A stretch of DNA of 64,000 nucleotides from Syntrophaceae bacterium (GTDB lineage: Bacteria > Desulfobacterota > Syntrophia > Syntrophales > PHBD01): contig JABLXX010000003.1 in NCBI GenBank assembly GCA_013177825.1, positions 248,001-312,000 of the forward strand, given 5' to 3'. The position numbers and the translations under genes are program-made. Each line of letters opens with the position of its first letter. Position 1 is the first letter of the stretch. This document shows, piece after piece, positions 53,405-62,011 of this stretch. A model generated the notes under the pieces. It was not told the DNA's origin, ran no database searches, and was given only the letters and a program-made list of their open reading frames with translations.

Positions 53405-54214
53405 ATGCAGGTGAACAATGAGATTTACAGCCGGCGGGGACACGCCTGGTGGGACGACGATGAAGGCGAATTCGCCACTATCCGTTTTTTCATCAATCCC
53501 GTGCGATTCGGCTATTTCCGGCGGATCCTGGAGAAGGAGAGTGACGGGAGACCGGCATTCCGGACTGTCCTCGACGTGGGGTGCGGCGGAGGGCTGCTGT
53601 CGGAGGAGTTTGCCCGAGCCGGTTATGAAGTGACCGGCGTGGACCCGGCGTGGCCGTCCATCGAGGCGGCGCGGGAGCACGCTGCCGCAGGCGGGCTGCA
53701 GATTGATTACCGTTCGGCCGCGGGCGAGCAGCTTCCTTTCGGGGGCGGGAGCTTCGACATCGTTCTGTGCTGCGATGTCCTGGAACATGTCGAAGAAGTC
53801 GGGCGGGTGATTGCTGAAATCGCGAGAGTGCTCAAACCCGGCGGGATCTTCTGCTTCGACACGATCAACCGGACGTTCCGGAGCTGGGTCGCCGTCATCA
53901 AGATCATGCAGGACTGGCCGTCGACGGCCTTCGCCGAACCGAACTCCCACGTTTGGAAGAAGTTCATCCGTCCGGCGGAATTATCCGACCTGCTTGCCCG
54001 GCATGGACTTGTCCAGCGGGACATTCGCGGCATCGCCCCCCACGGCAATCCGATCGGTATCTGGCTCAATTTCAACAGGCGCGTCCGGGGCAGGATCTCG
54101 TACCGGGAGTTGGGGCGGCGCCTGGGCTTGTGCGAAAGCGTCGATACAAGCGCTTCCTACATGGGCTATGCCGTCAAGGGGATGAATGAACGAATGGAGC
54201 CGGCAGCTTCCTGA
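53405..54214 (+). CDS. UbiG-like SAM-dependent methyltransferase
   Basis: A 269-residue methyltransferase resembling UbiG. It begins NNEIYSRRGHAWWDDDEGEF and has motif I VLDVGCGGGLLSEEFAR, motif II VTGVDPA, and post-I VLCCDVLEHVEEV and ARVLKPGGIFCFDTINRT. UbiG does O-methylations in ubiquinone synthesis, but no ubiquinone genes are nearby and the organism is probably anaerobic, so a different quinone or small-molecule acceptor is possible. It ends convergent with the HD-GYP gene. Confidence 0.82.
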   Translation: MQVNNEIYSRRGHAWWDDDEGEFATIRFFINPVRFGYFRRILEKESDGRPAFRTVLDVGCGGGLLSEEFARAGYEVTGVDPAWPSIEAAREHAAAGGLQIDYRSAAGEQLPFGGGSFDIVLCCDVLEHVEEVGRVIAEIARVLKPGGIFCFDTINRTFRSWVAVIKIMQDWPSTAFAEPNSHVWKKFIRPAELSDLLARHGLVQRDIRGIAPHGNPIGIWLNFNRRVRGRISYRELGRRLGLCESVDTSASYMGYAVKGMNERMEPAAS

Positions 54215-54289
54215 CTCCGCCCGGTGCTGACCTCTGCCGAAAGAACGAGCGGCCCCCTCTCTGTCCTGATGGTTCCCATCCCCGTTTTT

Positions 54290-57286
54290 TCAGCCCAGAT
54301 ATTGCGAAATGTCGACCTCGTCGATCTGCTCGGGTTTGAGAAAACGCTTCGCATACCGCAGATACACGCCCGAGCGGAGGAAAAGATCGAACAGCGCCGA
54401 ATCGATGTGCCGGTCTTTTTTGAAAAAGGACAGGATTCTAATCGACTCGGACAACATCTTGGCCTTTTTGTACGGGCGGTCGGAAGCGGTCAGGGCCTCG
54501 AAGATATCGGCGATGGCCATGATGCGGGACGGGACGGACAGATCGCTTTCGGTCAGGCGGCGTGGATATCCGGAACCTGTCAGCGTCTCGTGGTGGGCGC
54601 CGGCGTACTCGGGAACCCTGCGCAGTTCCCTTGGAAAGGGCAGGGCATCCAGCATGGCGATGGTCTGGATGATGTGCTCGGTGATCTTGAAGCGCTCCTC
54701 TTCGGAAAGCGTGCCCCGCTCGACACACAGATTGATTATCTCACCGAAGTTATACAGGTTTTTCGGAACCTGCACTTTGAAGCCATACTTTGGATCGAAG
54801 ATCCTCCTGTCGCTCCGCGGAATGATGTGGCATGGCTTGTCGGAGAGCAGGGTCTCGACCGCCGGCAGCTCGGGGGCGGGCATGCCTTCGTGGCGCCGCA
54901 GTTCCTCCTCTGACAGGCCGAGGCGGTCGTCGAAATGACGGAGCCAGGTCCGGCCGGCGATCCTCTTGATCCGCACGATGCGCTCCGGGTCCATGAACTC
55001 GCCGCCGATGTTGCATTCCGCCACGAAGGCGAAATCGTCGATCAGCCCGGCGCGCCGCTCGCGGAATTCCCTGACGGCGGCTTCCGGATCGACGCCGCTC
55101 TGGATGGCCTTGAGGCAATCGATTTCCGCGTCCCTGAGCAGCACCTCGAAACGCATGCGTATTTCGTGGATGCGGTTGTAGATCGTCTCCAGCTTGGTTG
55201 CCTTGTCGACCACGTATTCCGGCGTCGTGACCTTGCCGCAGTCATGCAGCCACGCTCCGATCCGGAATTCCCGCCACTCTTCCTCCGAACGGAAAACGAA
55301 ACCAGCCAGCGGTCCCTCCGTTACACGGGAGGCCTCCTCCGCCAGCATGATCGCCAGCTCCGGCATCCGTTCGCAATGGCCTCCGGTATAGGGACTCTTG
55401 GCGTCGATGGCGCCGGCTACCAGCCTGATCAACGAATCCATCAGCACCCGCTGGGCCTGCAGCAGATTGTGATTCTCCAGTGCGACCGCCGACTGCGAGG
55501 CCAGCGCCTCGACAAACCCCACCAATTCCCGGGGAAACGGAATCACCTCCCCCGTATCCGGGTTCAGGGCGTTCATGAACTGCAGGACCCCGATCACCTC
55601 GCCTTCGCGGGGCGACATGGGGACGGTCAGCATGGAGATGGTCCGGTATCCCGTTTCTTCATCAAAGCGGTGCGACCCGCTCATGTCGAACTGTGTTTCG
55701 GAGTAGACGTCGTCGATGACGACGGTTTCATCATGCACCGCCGCGTAGACCGAGACGTATTGCTCGTTCAGTGATCCCGTGGCCGGATCGCGGAGCGGGA
55801 TCTCGAACGAGGGGAGCGTATCGTCCTTTGTACGCAATGCAAATGCCATCGTGCCCCTTTCCGTTTTCAGGTACATCGTTCCGGCGTCGCAATTGCACAA
55901 CTGCCTGCCGTTGAGGAGGATATGCCGGAGCAGTGCCTGTCGGTTGTGCTCCCTTGAGAGCAGGATTCCGTTCTCCACCAAGCTGGCGAGCTTTTCTTCC
56001 GCTACGGTCAGGGCCCGGGTGCGCTCGCGGAGTGTGCTCTTCATGACCCGGTGGGCCTGGTCGAGCGTGTCCACCTCATACAGGATGGAGGCGATTTTTT
56101 TAACTTCGCCGGAAAAATCCAGGTTCTTGATTCGTTCCGCGTCTCCTGCAAGGGCGGACAGGGCTCGCCCGACCCGGCGTGCGCCAAGGACGGCAAGGGG
56201 GATCACGACCAGCAGAAAGACGACCGTTACCAGGATGACTTGGTTCCGGGCCTCGACAATCAGACCGGAAAAGTCGGTCATCGGCGCAAAGGCGCCGATA
56301 CGGAATTCGACCCCTGTTGCGGCGTGGTACGTGTGGTTTGCAAACACGAAGGACTCTCCCCCGACGTCGACGACCCGCGCTTCTCCCCTCTCATTCCCGC
56401 CTTGCCACGATTCCAGGACGGCGAGATGAGGACTGGCCGTCTGGGAGATCGGTGTCAGTGCAGCCACTCCTGTCAGGTTGTAGGCCCGGGATGAACTGTG
56501 GAGGGCCAGGATCCGGTTGTGGTGATCGAGAATGACGATTGCGCCGGCCGGCGTCATCGGGATTTGTGTCAGAAAATTCCGCAACCCTTCCAGGCTCAGG
56601 TCCGCCCCCAGCACCCCGATTCCACCCCGGAGGGGACTGGAAACCGTGATGCCGACTTCCCGGGATGAGGCAAATACATACGGGTCCGTGATCGCGACGG
56701 GCGGATTCGACTTTGCCCCTTCGTACCAGGGCCGCTGGGTAGGGAAATATTTGGTCCGTCCTTCCTTTGAACCGATAACCTGCCGGTCGGAGGACCAGAA
56801 TTGCCAGGATTCCAATCGTTTGTCCCCGGTGGTCCGGGCGATTCTTCGCACCGCAAGCCGGGTGTTCGCAGGGGCCGACAGGGCGGCCAATATGCGAGGG
56901 TTATCGCGGACATTGATCACCTGGAAGAAGTCGTCGCTCTCGAGCCCGAAATAGACGGAATACAGGTTCTCTTCGCTCTCCAGCTCGGACATGAAAGTCA
57001 CCAGCATGTCCTCGCCGTTCAGGCGTCCTCCCCGGAGATAGCTTTCGCTCCTTGCGGCAGCCTGAACTGCGACGCATCGACTTGTCCCCCCGATGAGGGT
57101 CTGGAGCCGCTCCACGCCGGTCTGCGTGATGAGGATAAAGCGCTGCTTTGCGCTGTTTTCCGCCATGGAATTGAACTTGTCGATAACGACGGTGAGAACC
57201 GAAGCGGTAAGCGTAAAAACGAAGCAGAGCAAGGCGATGACGGCCCAGTTTTGGAAACGCAGCTTCAGGTTTGAAAAGAGAGCCAT
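54290..57286 (-). CDS. Membrane HD-GYP sensor with Cache-like and GAF domains
   Basis: A 998-residue protein. Two membrane helices (residues 13-34 and about 345-368) flank a large periplasmic Cache-like sensor. A HAMP-like linker, a GAF domain (about 430-620) and an HD-GYP domain follow. The HD pair is in AWLHDCGKV (H681, D682) and the GYP part in HHETLTGSGYP (near 898-908). About 130 residues separate HDxGK from the later HHxxxxGxGYP block, longer than usual and Arg/Glu-rich. HD-GYP domains hydrolyse c-di-GMP. ATG at 57286 follows AGAAAGGA. Confidence 0.88.
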   Translation of the reverse strand: MALFSNLKLRFQNWAVIALLCFVFTLTASVLTVVIDKFNSMAENSAKQRFILITQTGVERLQTLIGGTSRCVAVQAAARSESYLRGGRLNGEDMLVTFMSELESEENLYSVYFGLESDDFFQVINVRDNPRILAALSAPANTRLAVRRIARTTGDKRLESWQFWSSDRQVIGSKEGRTKYFPTQRPWYEGAKSNPPVAITDPYVFASSREVGITVSSPLRGGIGVLGADLSLEGLRNFLTQIPMTPAGAIVILDHHNRILALHSSSRAYNLTGVAALTPISQTASPHLAVLESWQGGNERGEARVVDVGGESFVFANHTYHAATGVEFRIGAFAPMTDFSGLIVEARNQVILVTVVFLLVVIPLAVLGARRVGRALSALAGDAERIKNLDFSGEVKKIASILYEVDTLDQAHRVMKSTLRERTRALTVAEEKLASLVENGILLSREHNRQALLRHILLNGRQLCNCDAGTMYLKTERGTMAFALRTKDDTLPSFEIPLRDPATGSLNEQYVSVYAAVHDETVVIDDVYSETQFDMSGSHRFDEETGYRTISMLTVPMSPREGEVIGVLQFMNALNPDTGEVIPFPRELVGFVEALASQSAVALENHNLLQAQRVLMDSLIRLVAGAIDAKSPYTGGHCERMPELAIMLAEEASRVTEGPLAGFVFRSEEEWREFRIGAWLHDCGKVTTPEYVVDKATKLETIYNRIHEIRMRFEVLLRDAEIDCLKAIQSGVDPEAAVREFRERRAGLIDDFAFVAECNIGGEFMDPERIVRIKRIAGRTWLRHFDDRLGLSEEELRRHEGMPAPELPAVETLLSDKPCHIIPRSDRRIFDPKYGFKVQVPKNLYNFGEIINLCVERGTLSEEERFKITEHIIQTIAMLDALPFPRELRRVPEYAGAHHETLTGSGYPRRLTESDLSVPSRIMAIADIFEALTASDRPYKKAKMLSESIRILSFFKKDRHIDSALFDLFLRSGVYLRYAKRFLKPEQIDEVDISQYLG

Positions 57287-57367
57287 GGGATTTCCTTTCT
57301 ATGGCGTCCGTCATGCGGGCCGGCCCGCCTCCCGGCAGTGTCTCACCGGTAACGGGAGGAAGCAACG

Positions 57368-57979
57368 TCAGCGAACGGTGATCTCCACCCGGCGGTTTTT
57401 CGGTTCGGGCGTGTTGTCCGGCGTGGGGATAAGGAGATTCCGCTCACCATGGGACGTGATCGTCAGGTCGTGAACCTGCAGGCCCGCCTTCCGGATGATT
57501 TCCGCCACGGACTGCGCCCGCTGCAGCGCAAGCTTTTCATTGGATTCGCTGTTCCCTACCGTATCGGTATGGCCGATCACCGATACGTCAGGCGCCGGCC
57601 GGTTTCTCGTTGCCTCCAGGATCGCCGGGATCAGGGCCTGGGACTCACCCGTCAGCATCGTTCCCCCGGCCCGGTAGTAGAGCATGAAGCTGACCGGCAG
57701 AGGCGGCCGGGTGGCGAGGGCCTCGCCGAAATCCCTCTGGATCCGGTCTTCTCCGACCGCGTACGGGGTGGATGTCGATCCGTCCAGGTCGGCGCCGGTG
57801 CGCGGCTTGTCCAGCAGCACCTCGCCCTTTTCCCCGCTGACCGAGATCTGTCCTGACGTTCCGTCCGCGTTGTCCATCAGGACGACGTAGGACTTCGGAG
57901 CGGGCTTCGGTGCCGTCGCGCAGCCCGCCGCCAGCAGCACGATACAAATGATCAGGACCGTCTTTGAGATGCTCATCAT
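57368..57979 (-). CDS. OmpA-family outer-membrane lipoprotein
   Basis: A 203-residue lipoprotein. The lipobox LLAAGC places Cys at about residue 20. The C-terminal OmpA-like domain (IGHTDTVGNSESNEKLALQRAQSV and NRRVEITV) binds peptidoglycan. The middle part is unrecognised. It overlaps the upstream fecR-like gene by 4 nt (ATGA), so the two are coupled. Confidence 0.88.
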   Translation of the reverse strand: MMSISKTVLIICIVLLAAGCATAPKPAPKSYVVLMDNADGTSGQISVSGEKGEVLLDKPRTGADLDGSTSTPYAVGEDRIQRDFGEALATRPPLPVSFMLYYRAGGTMLTGESQALIPAILEATRNRPAPDVSVIGHTDTVGNSESNEKLALQRAQSVAEIIRKAGLQVHDLTITSHGERNLLIPTPDNTPEPKNRRVEITVR

Positions 57980-58434
57980 GGCTTTTCACCTCCGTTCTGC
58001 GGCTCGACCCTGACCAGGTAGCGGGTACCGCGGATTCCGATCGTTCCCGTCGGCGTCTTCATGCGGACGGAGTTCGGCTTGAGCCTGGCAATCACACCCG
58101 AGACGACCTGCAGGCTGCCTTTCGACACGGTGGTGCCGAACTTGAGGTTGTCATTCCCCGGCGCGTAGAGATACTCGTCTACCGTCAGGGCGGTGTCGGG
58201 CCCGAAGGACATCACGGTGTTGTCCTTGAACGTAACCCCCATGCTCCCGTCGGGGCCGGTCTTCAGCGTGTTTCCCATCCTGATCGGCGTGCCCGGCGCG
58301 GCCCGGACCGGCTTCCCGCCGTCGATCACGAAGGCCCCGCCCTTGACCGTCTTGACATATCCGATGGAGTCCTGATCCCCCGCCCATGCCAGGGCCGGGA
58401 GAAGTAGGACGACTGCCATGACGAATCTCAGCAT
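57976..58434 (-). CDS. FecR-domain protein (periplasmic)
   Basis: A 152-residue exported protein with signal peptide (MLRFVMAVVLLLPALAWA) and a FecR domain containing IGYVKTVKGGAFVIDGGKPVRAAPG, LKTGPDGSMGVTFKDNTVMSFGP and TPTGTIGIRGTRYLV. FecR-type domains outside iron transport often pair with CHASE2 cyclases and OmpA proteins. ATG at 58434 follows GGAGGGG by 5 nt. Confidence 0.85.
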   Translation of the reverse strand: MLRFVMAVVLLLPALAWAGDQDSIGYVKTVKGGAFVIDGGKPVRAAPGTPIRMGNTLKTGPDGSMGVTFKDNTVMSFGPDTALTVDEYLYAPGNDNLKFGTTVSKGSLQVVSGVIARLKPNSVRMKTPTGTIGIRGTRYLVRVEPQNGGEKP

Positions 58435-58585
58435 GGTGTCCCCTCCTGCATGCATTTCTTGTGTTTTCCATCCTTCCGATCCGCGCGAATATCCGCGTCA
58501 CGGGATTCTGATGCGGTTGTCCTCGTCGGTTGCCAGGTGTCCGGGGATATGCCTTCCCCCGCTGCCTCTGTCATGAAGCCCGGTT

Positions 58586-60727
58586 CTATTTTTCCGCCAG
58601 AACGATGGTGTCTCCTGACTCGCCAGCCCGCAGGCGTTCCAGGTGAAGGCGAACGAGAGGATCGAGCGGCCTTTCGGCCGCCAGGCGCTCGAACGCCGCC
58701 CCGGCACCCGGGTCACTCCGGCGCAGCCTCTCGAATGCCTGCTCGTAGGCGCAGTCGTGCTCCGATGCCTCGCCTTTTCCGCCGGATGCCGCCAGCGGCT
58801 CATAGACCGCCAGGGGGCGGGTCTTCCCTTTCAGGACCAGAGCTCCCACGGGCCGGACCGCCGCGTCCGGGCAGCCGGCGAGGGTGGCCTCGGAGACGCA
58901 GATCCGTGTTCCCAGGTACTTGTTCACGCCTTCGAGACGGGAGGCCGTGTTGACGGCGTCGCCCAGGGCGCGGTAGTCGAACATGGTCGTTCCGCCGAAG
59001 TTCCCGACGATGACCTCGCCGGTGTGGACGCCGATGCGGGTCTGCCCGAAGGCAATGCCCTTCGCGTTGAGGTCGTCCGCGTACCGCTCCGCGAACGCAT
59101 GCATCTCCAGGGCGCACTTCATGGCCCGCTCCTGGTGGTCCGGCTGCACGACCGGCGCCGAAAACATGATCGCCACGGCGTCGCCGACGATCCGGTCCAG
59201 GGTCCCGCCGTGCCGGAAGGCGGTGGTGACCATCTCATCCAGGTAGGCGTTGAGGACCGAGACGGCGTCACCGGGGTCCATCGATTCCATGAGGCTTGTA
59301 AAACCGGCGAGATCCGTAAAGATGAAGCTGCATACCCGGCGCTGTCCCCCCAGTTCCAGCTGGTCGGGGTGCTCGACCAGGTAATCGACGCGGTTGGGCG
59401 ACACGTAACGCGAGAAGGCCTCCCGGACCCACCGCTGGCGCTGCTCGCTGGTCCGGTGACGGACGACGCTCCCCACGATGAAGGTGACCAGGAGCGCCAG
59501 GGCGGGAGTGACGGGGTCCAGGAGCAGGCCGTAACGGGTGAAGGCGATCCAGGCGCCCCCTCCGGCGGCCAGGAGAACGGCGGCGGTCACTCCGGCCGAT
59601 ACAAGGGCCTGGGTGGACAGGGCGATGATTGCGACGAGCAGGCCGCCGATGAAGATCACCAGCGCCTCGATGGCTCCCGCATGGGACGGGCGTTTCAGGT
59701 ACGTTGCCGTCAGGATCTGTTCGAGGGCCTGGGCATGGGCCTCCACCCCGGGGATGATGGTTCCCATCGGACTGAACCGGAGATCCATGAGTCCCTGGGC
59801 CGATGTTCCGACCAGGACGATGTGTCCGTCGATATGCTCTTGGGACGCCTCTCCCGCAAGCACTTTCCAGGCGGGAAGGGATCGGTCCGGAACGGGCCGG
59901 GTATAATGCACCCAGATTTCCCCCTGGGGCGTCGTTGGCACGGTAACGCCACCGGTCCGGATTTCCTCCACGCCGGTTCCCTTTTGGGCTCCGGTCTTCA
60001 CGATGTAATTCATCCCGCCCTGCGCTACCCGCAGCGACTCGGCGATGAGGGACGGCATCGCCTGGTCCCGCAGGCGGACCAGGAGGGGCACCCGGCGGAC
60101 GACCCCGTCCGAGTCGGGGATGAACGTCAGGGCGCCGTTGCCCGCCGCCGCGCTTTCCAGGAGCGGGATTGCCGTTACCGAGCTTTCAAAGGGATGTAGA
60201 GAAGGGAGGGGGGAGGGGCCGGAAAAGACGAATCGAAAGGGTTGCGCCGGCAGCGGACGCTCCGGGCCGTCCCGTTGGGCCGCGAATCCGAGGACGACAC
60301 GGCCGTGGCGGATCGTCCGGGCCAGAGCCTCGTCGTGGTCGGTCAGGCCCACCAGGCGCTGGCGGAGGTCTTCCGGAAGGTTCCAGGCGGCGGCCATGGA
60401 CTTCGGCGACGTCCGGTCGGGCTCTGCGAAGATGATGTCCATGCCGATAGCTGCCGCGCCGGCCTGCTGCAGCCTTTCGATCATGTCGGCGACGTGCGTG
60501 CGGGGCCAGGGCCATTGCCCGATTCGTTTCAGGCTTTCTTCGTCGATGTCGATGATGCGAACGGGTGCAGGCTGGTAAACCCGCGGATGCCAGTGCTGGT
60601 ATTGGTCGAAAACAGCGTTTCGCAGGACCTGCAGAGGGAGAGGTTCCAGGAAAAAAAGGACGGCCCCGAGGAAGATGGTGGCAAAGGGAATAATCATGAC
60701 GGGAGTGATCCTGCGAAAAGGTGTCAT
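58586..60727 (-). CDS. CHASE2-domain adenylate/guanylate cyclase
   Basis: A 713-residue membrane cyclase. One helix, an extracytoplasmic CHASE2 domain (RIIDIDEESLKRIGQWPWPR at the start), three helices (about 355-430), then a class III nucleotidyl cyclase domain with SFIFTDLAGFTSLMES, GDAVAIMFSAP and GVHTGEVIVGNFGG. Both metal-binding Asp residues appear present, so it is probably active and makes cAMP or cGMP; the base specificity cannot be read with confidence. ATG at 60727 is preferred to an earlier in-frame start at 60835. It heads the leftward cluster with FecR and OmpA genes. Confidence 0.88.
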   Translation of the reverse strand: MTPFRRITPVMIIPFATIFLGAVLFFLEPLPLQVLRNAVFDQYQHWHPRVYQPAPVRIIDIDEESLKRIGQWPWPRTHVADMIERLQQAGAAAIGMDIIFAEPDRTSPKSMAAAWNLPEDLRQRLVGLTDHDEALARTIRHGRVVLGFAAQRDGPERPLPAQPFRFVFSGPSPLPSLHPFESSVTAIPLLESAAAGNGALTFIPDSDGVVRRVPLLVRLRDQAMPSLIAESLRVAQGGMNYIVKTGAQKGTGVEEIRTGGVTVPTTPQGEIWVHYTRPVPDRSLPAWKVLAGEASQEHIDGHIVLVGTSAQGLMDLRFSPMGTIIPGVEAHAQALEQILTATYLKRPSHAGAIEALVIFIGGLLVAIIALSTQALVSAGVTAAVLLAAGGGAWIAFTRYGLLLDPVTPALALLVTFIVGSVVRHRTSEQRQRWVREAFSRYVSPNRVDYLVEHPDQLELGGQRRVCSFIFTDLAGFTSLMESMDPGDAVSVLNAYLDEMVTTAFRHGGTLDRIVGDAVAIMFSAPVVQPDHQERAMKCALEMHAFAERYADDLNAKGIAFGQTRIGVHTGEVIVGNFGGTTMFDYRALGDAVNTASRLEGVNKYLGTRICVSEATLAGCPDAAVRPVGALVLKGKTRPLAVYEPLAASGGKGEASEHDCAYEQAFERLRRSDPGAGAAFERLAAERPLDPLVRLHLERLRAGESGDTIVLAEK

Positions 60728-60790
60728 GGTCCCTGCGGCCTTTAAAAAAAGGGAAAGGGGAAAAGATCGTATTTTCCTTTTGGCGGGAGA

Positions 60791-60819
60791 AGAATACAGA
60801 GAAAGCTTCTTTGTGTCAA
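60791..60819 (-). promoter_or_regulatory. Promoter for the cyclase-FecR-OmpA cluster
   Basis: Minus strand TTGACA (60819-60814), 17-nt spacer, TATTCT (60796-60791), about 65 nt ahead of the cyclase start. Confidence 0.65.
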
Positions 60820-60873
60820 TGTTCCCATAAACCACACATTATTTGCTTATGCAGGATCCCGAGGAGCGAAACG

Positions 60874-60909
60874 AAAAAAGGCCGCCCCACCGGTTCGGCG
60901 AGGCGGCCC
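60874..60909 (-). terminator. Strong terminator after the ERVWSD small-protein gene
   Basis: Minus strand GGCCGCC (60908-60902) pairs with GGCGGCC (60886-60880), with inner pairs around an AACC loop, followed by TTTTTT. It separates the small gene from the cyclase promoter. Confidence 0.85.
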
Positions 60910-60937
60910 TGGGAAAGGAGAGAACAAGCAATTCTCT

Positions 60938-61159
60938 CTAGGCAGCTTTTCTCATCGATTTGGGGGCAACTGCATTATGAAGCGCATCCTCGTCGGACCA
61001 GACACGCTCGAAGCCGCTTTCCAGTTTGGAGGCCGACAGACCGGCTCGGACCGGCTGCTCGGTAATGCCGTGATTGGTTTCCCCGTATCCCGCCTGAGAC
61101 AGCGAGTCGCTGTCTGACCACACGCGTTCCATTCCTGTTTCCAGCATCTTGATTTCCAT
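60938..61159 (-). CDS. Small protein (73 aa) with duplicated ERVWSD motif
   Basis: Not recognised. The 73-residue product has two copies of the pattern L-E-[TS]-G-[MF]-E-R-V-W-S-D-x-D-[SA]-L, at residues 6-20 (LETGMERVWSDSDSL) and 46-60 (LESGFERVWSDEDAL). No membrane segment is seen, and the C-terminus is basic (PKSMRKAA). GAGGAG lies about 8 nt before the ATG at 61159. It has its own promoter region with a TetR-like operator and its own strong terminator, so it is a genuine expressed unit. The role is unknown. Confidence 0.75.
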   Translation of the reverse strand: MEIKMLETGMERVWSDSDSLSQAGYGETNHGITEQPVRAGLSASKLESGFERVWSDEDALHNAVAPKSMRKAA

Positions 61160-61186
61160 CGTAAATCTCCTCTCTGTATCCATATA

Positions 61187-61218
61187 TTACCGCGGTCATT
61201 ATGTAACCGCGGTTAGTT
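61187..61218. promoter_or_regulatory. TetR-type operator, copy 1 (before the ERVWSD gene)
   Basis: Contains two ACCGCGGT palindromes 17 nt apart (61189-61196 and 61206-61213). It matches 61901-61932 at 25 of 32 positions. On the minus strand TTGCCG-N17-CATAAT overlaps it, so binding would block the small-gene promoter. Confidence 0.65.
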
Positions 61219-61230
61219 GGCGGCAAAAAA

Positions 61231-61860
61231 TTATTCCTTTTTCAAGCCCTTCAAAATCAGCTCGACTGCGGCATCGATCGTCGGTTTGCGATAGTCCTTG
61301 CTGTCGGAGTCCATTCTGTTTTCCTGATATTGGATAACGCCCATGAAGCAATTCCACAGGATGATGGACACAAGCCTGGCATCGGGACCGTGGAAAATGC
61401 CCTGATCGATCCCTTTTTGAACGGCCTGCTCCATCTGATTGAAATTGGAGCGCATCAGGCTCTTCAGGGTATCCAGGCGGTTTTTTGGCAGAAGTCTTTT
61501 GAATTCGGCGGCGTTGTAACGGGATACGAGGTGATATGAGCCTGGATTGCTGAAGAAAACATCCCGGGTGGCGTCGATGATTTTCCTGACGGTGATTTCT
61601 GCCGGTTCTTCCCTGTTTTCGGCAATTTTGATCAGGCGGCGGCTCAGTTCAGCGAGAGCCGGCTCCACGATATGATAATAGAGATCATCTTTGCTCTTGA
61701 AGTAAAGGTAGATCGTGGCTTTGGATATCTCAACCTGGCGGGCGATTTCATCCAGAGACGTTTCGGCGTATCCCTTCCTGTAAAAGAGCTCGGCCGCAGT
61801 CTCCTGAATCTGCTGACGTCGCGATTCTTTTTCTCTCAGCTTGCGCTCCGCGATGCCCAT
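61231..61860 (-). CDS. TetR-family transcriptional regulator
   Basis: A 209-residue repressor. The N-terminal HTH is QQIQETAAELFYRKGYAETSLDEIARQVEISKATIYLYFKSKDDLYY; the ligand-binding C-terminal part is variable and not assigned. The gene lies upstream of the ERVWSD gene on the same strand, with matching operator-like sequences in front of each, which points to autoregulation plus control of the small protein. ATG at 61860. Confidence 0.9.
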   Translation of the reverse strand: MGIAERKLREKESRRQQIQETAAELFYRKGYAETSLDEIARQVEISKATIYLYFKSKDDLYYHIVEPALAELSRRLIKIAENREEPAEITVRKIIDATRDVFFSNPGSYHLVSRYNAAEFKRLLPKNRLDTLKSLMRSNFNQMEQAVQKGIDQGIFHGPDARLVSIILWNCFMGVIQYQENRMDSDSKDYRKPTIDAAVELILKGLKKE

Positions 61861-61900
61861 TTTGATCGTTCACCTGGAGTGAGGATGACAACGCTCTGAG

Positions 61901-61957
61901 TAACCACGGTCATATTGTTACTGCGGTCAGTTAACGCTCAGGGGACACTCTTGTCAA
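61901..61957 (-). promoter_or_regulatory. tetR promoter with operator, copy 2
   Basis: Minus strand TTGACA (61957-61952), 17-nt spacer and TTAACT (61934-61929) form the promoter. The operator-like sequence 61901-61932, a relative of 61187-61218, covers the -10 and start region, as expected for self-repression. Confidence 0.7.
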
Positions 61958-62011
61958 GAAGTTTTTTTTGCTCATGGAATGAAGTATCCGGAGGGCCGGC
62001 CGGTGATACGA

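Noticed and set aside
60938-61159. Modified-peptide (RiPP) precursor
   Set aside because: No maturation enzyme, radical SAM protein or transporter is adjacent; the duplicated motif alone is not enough.
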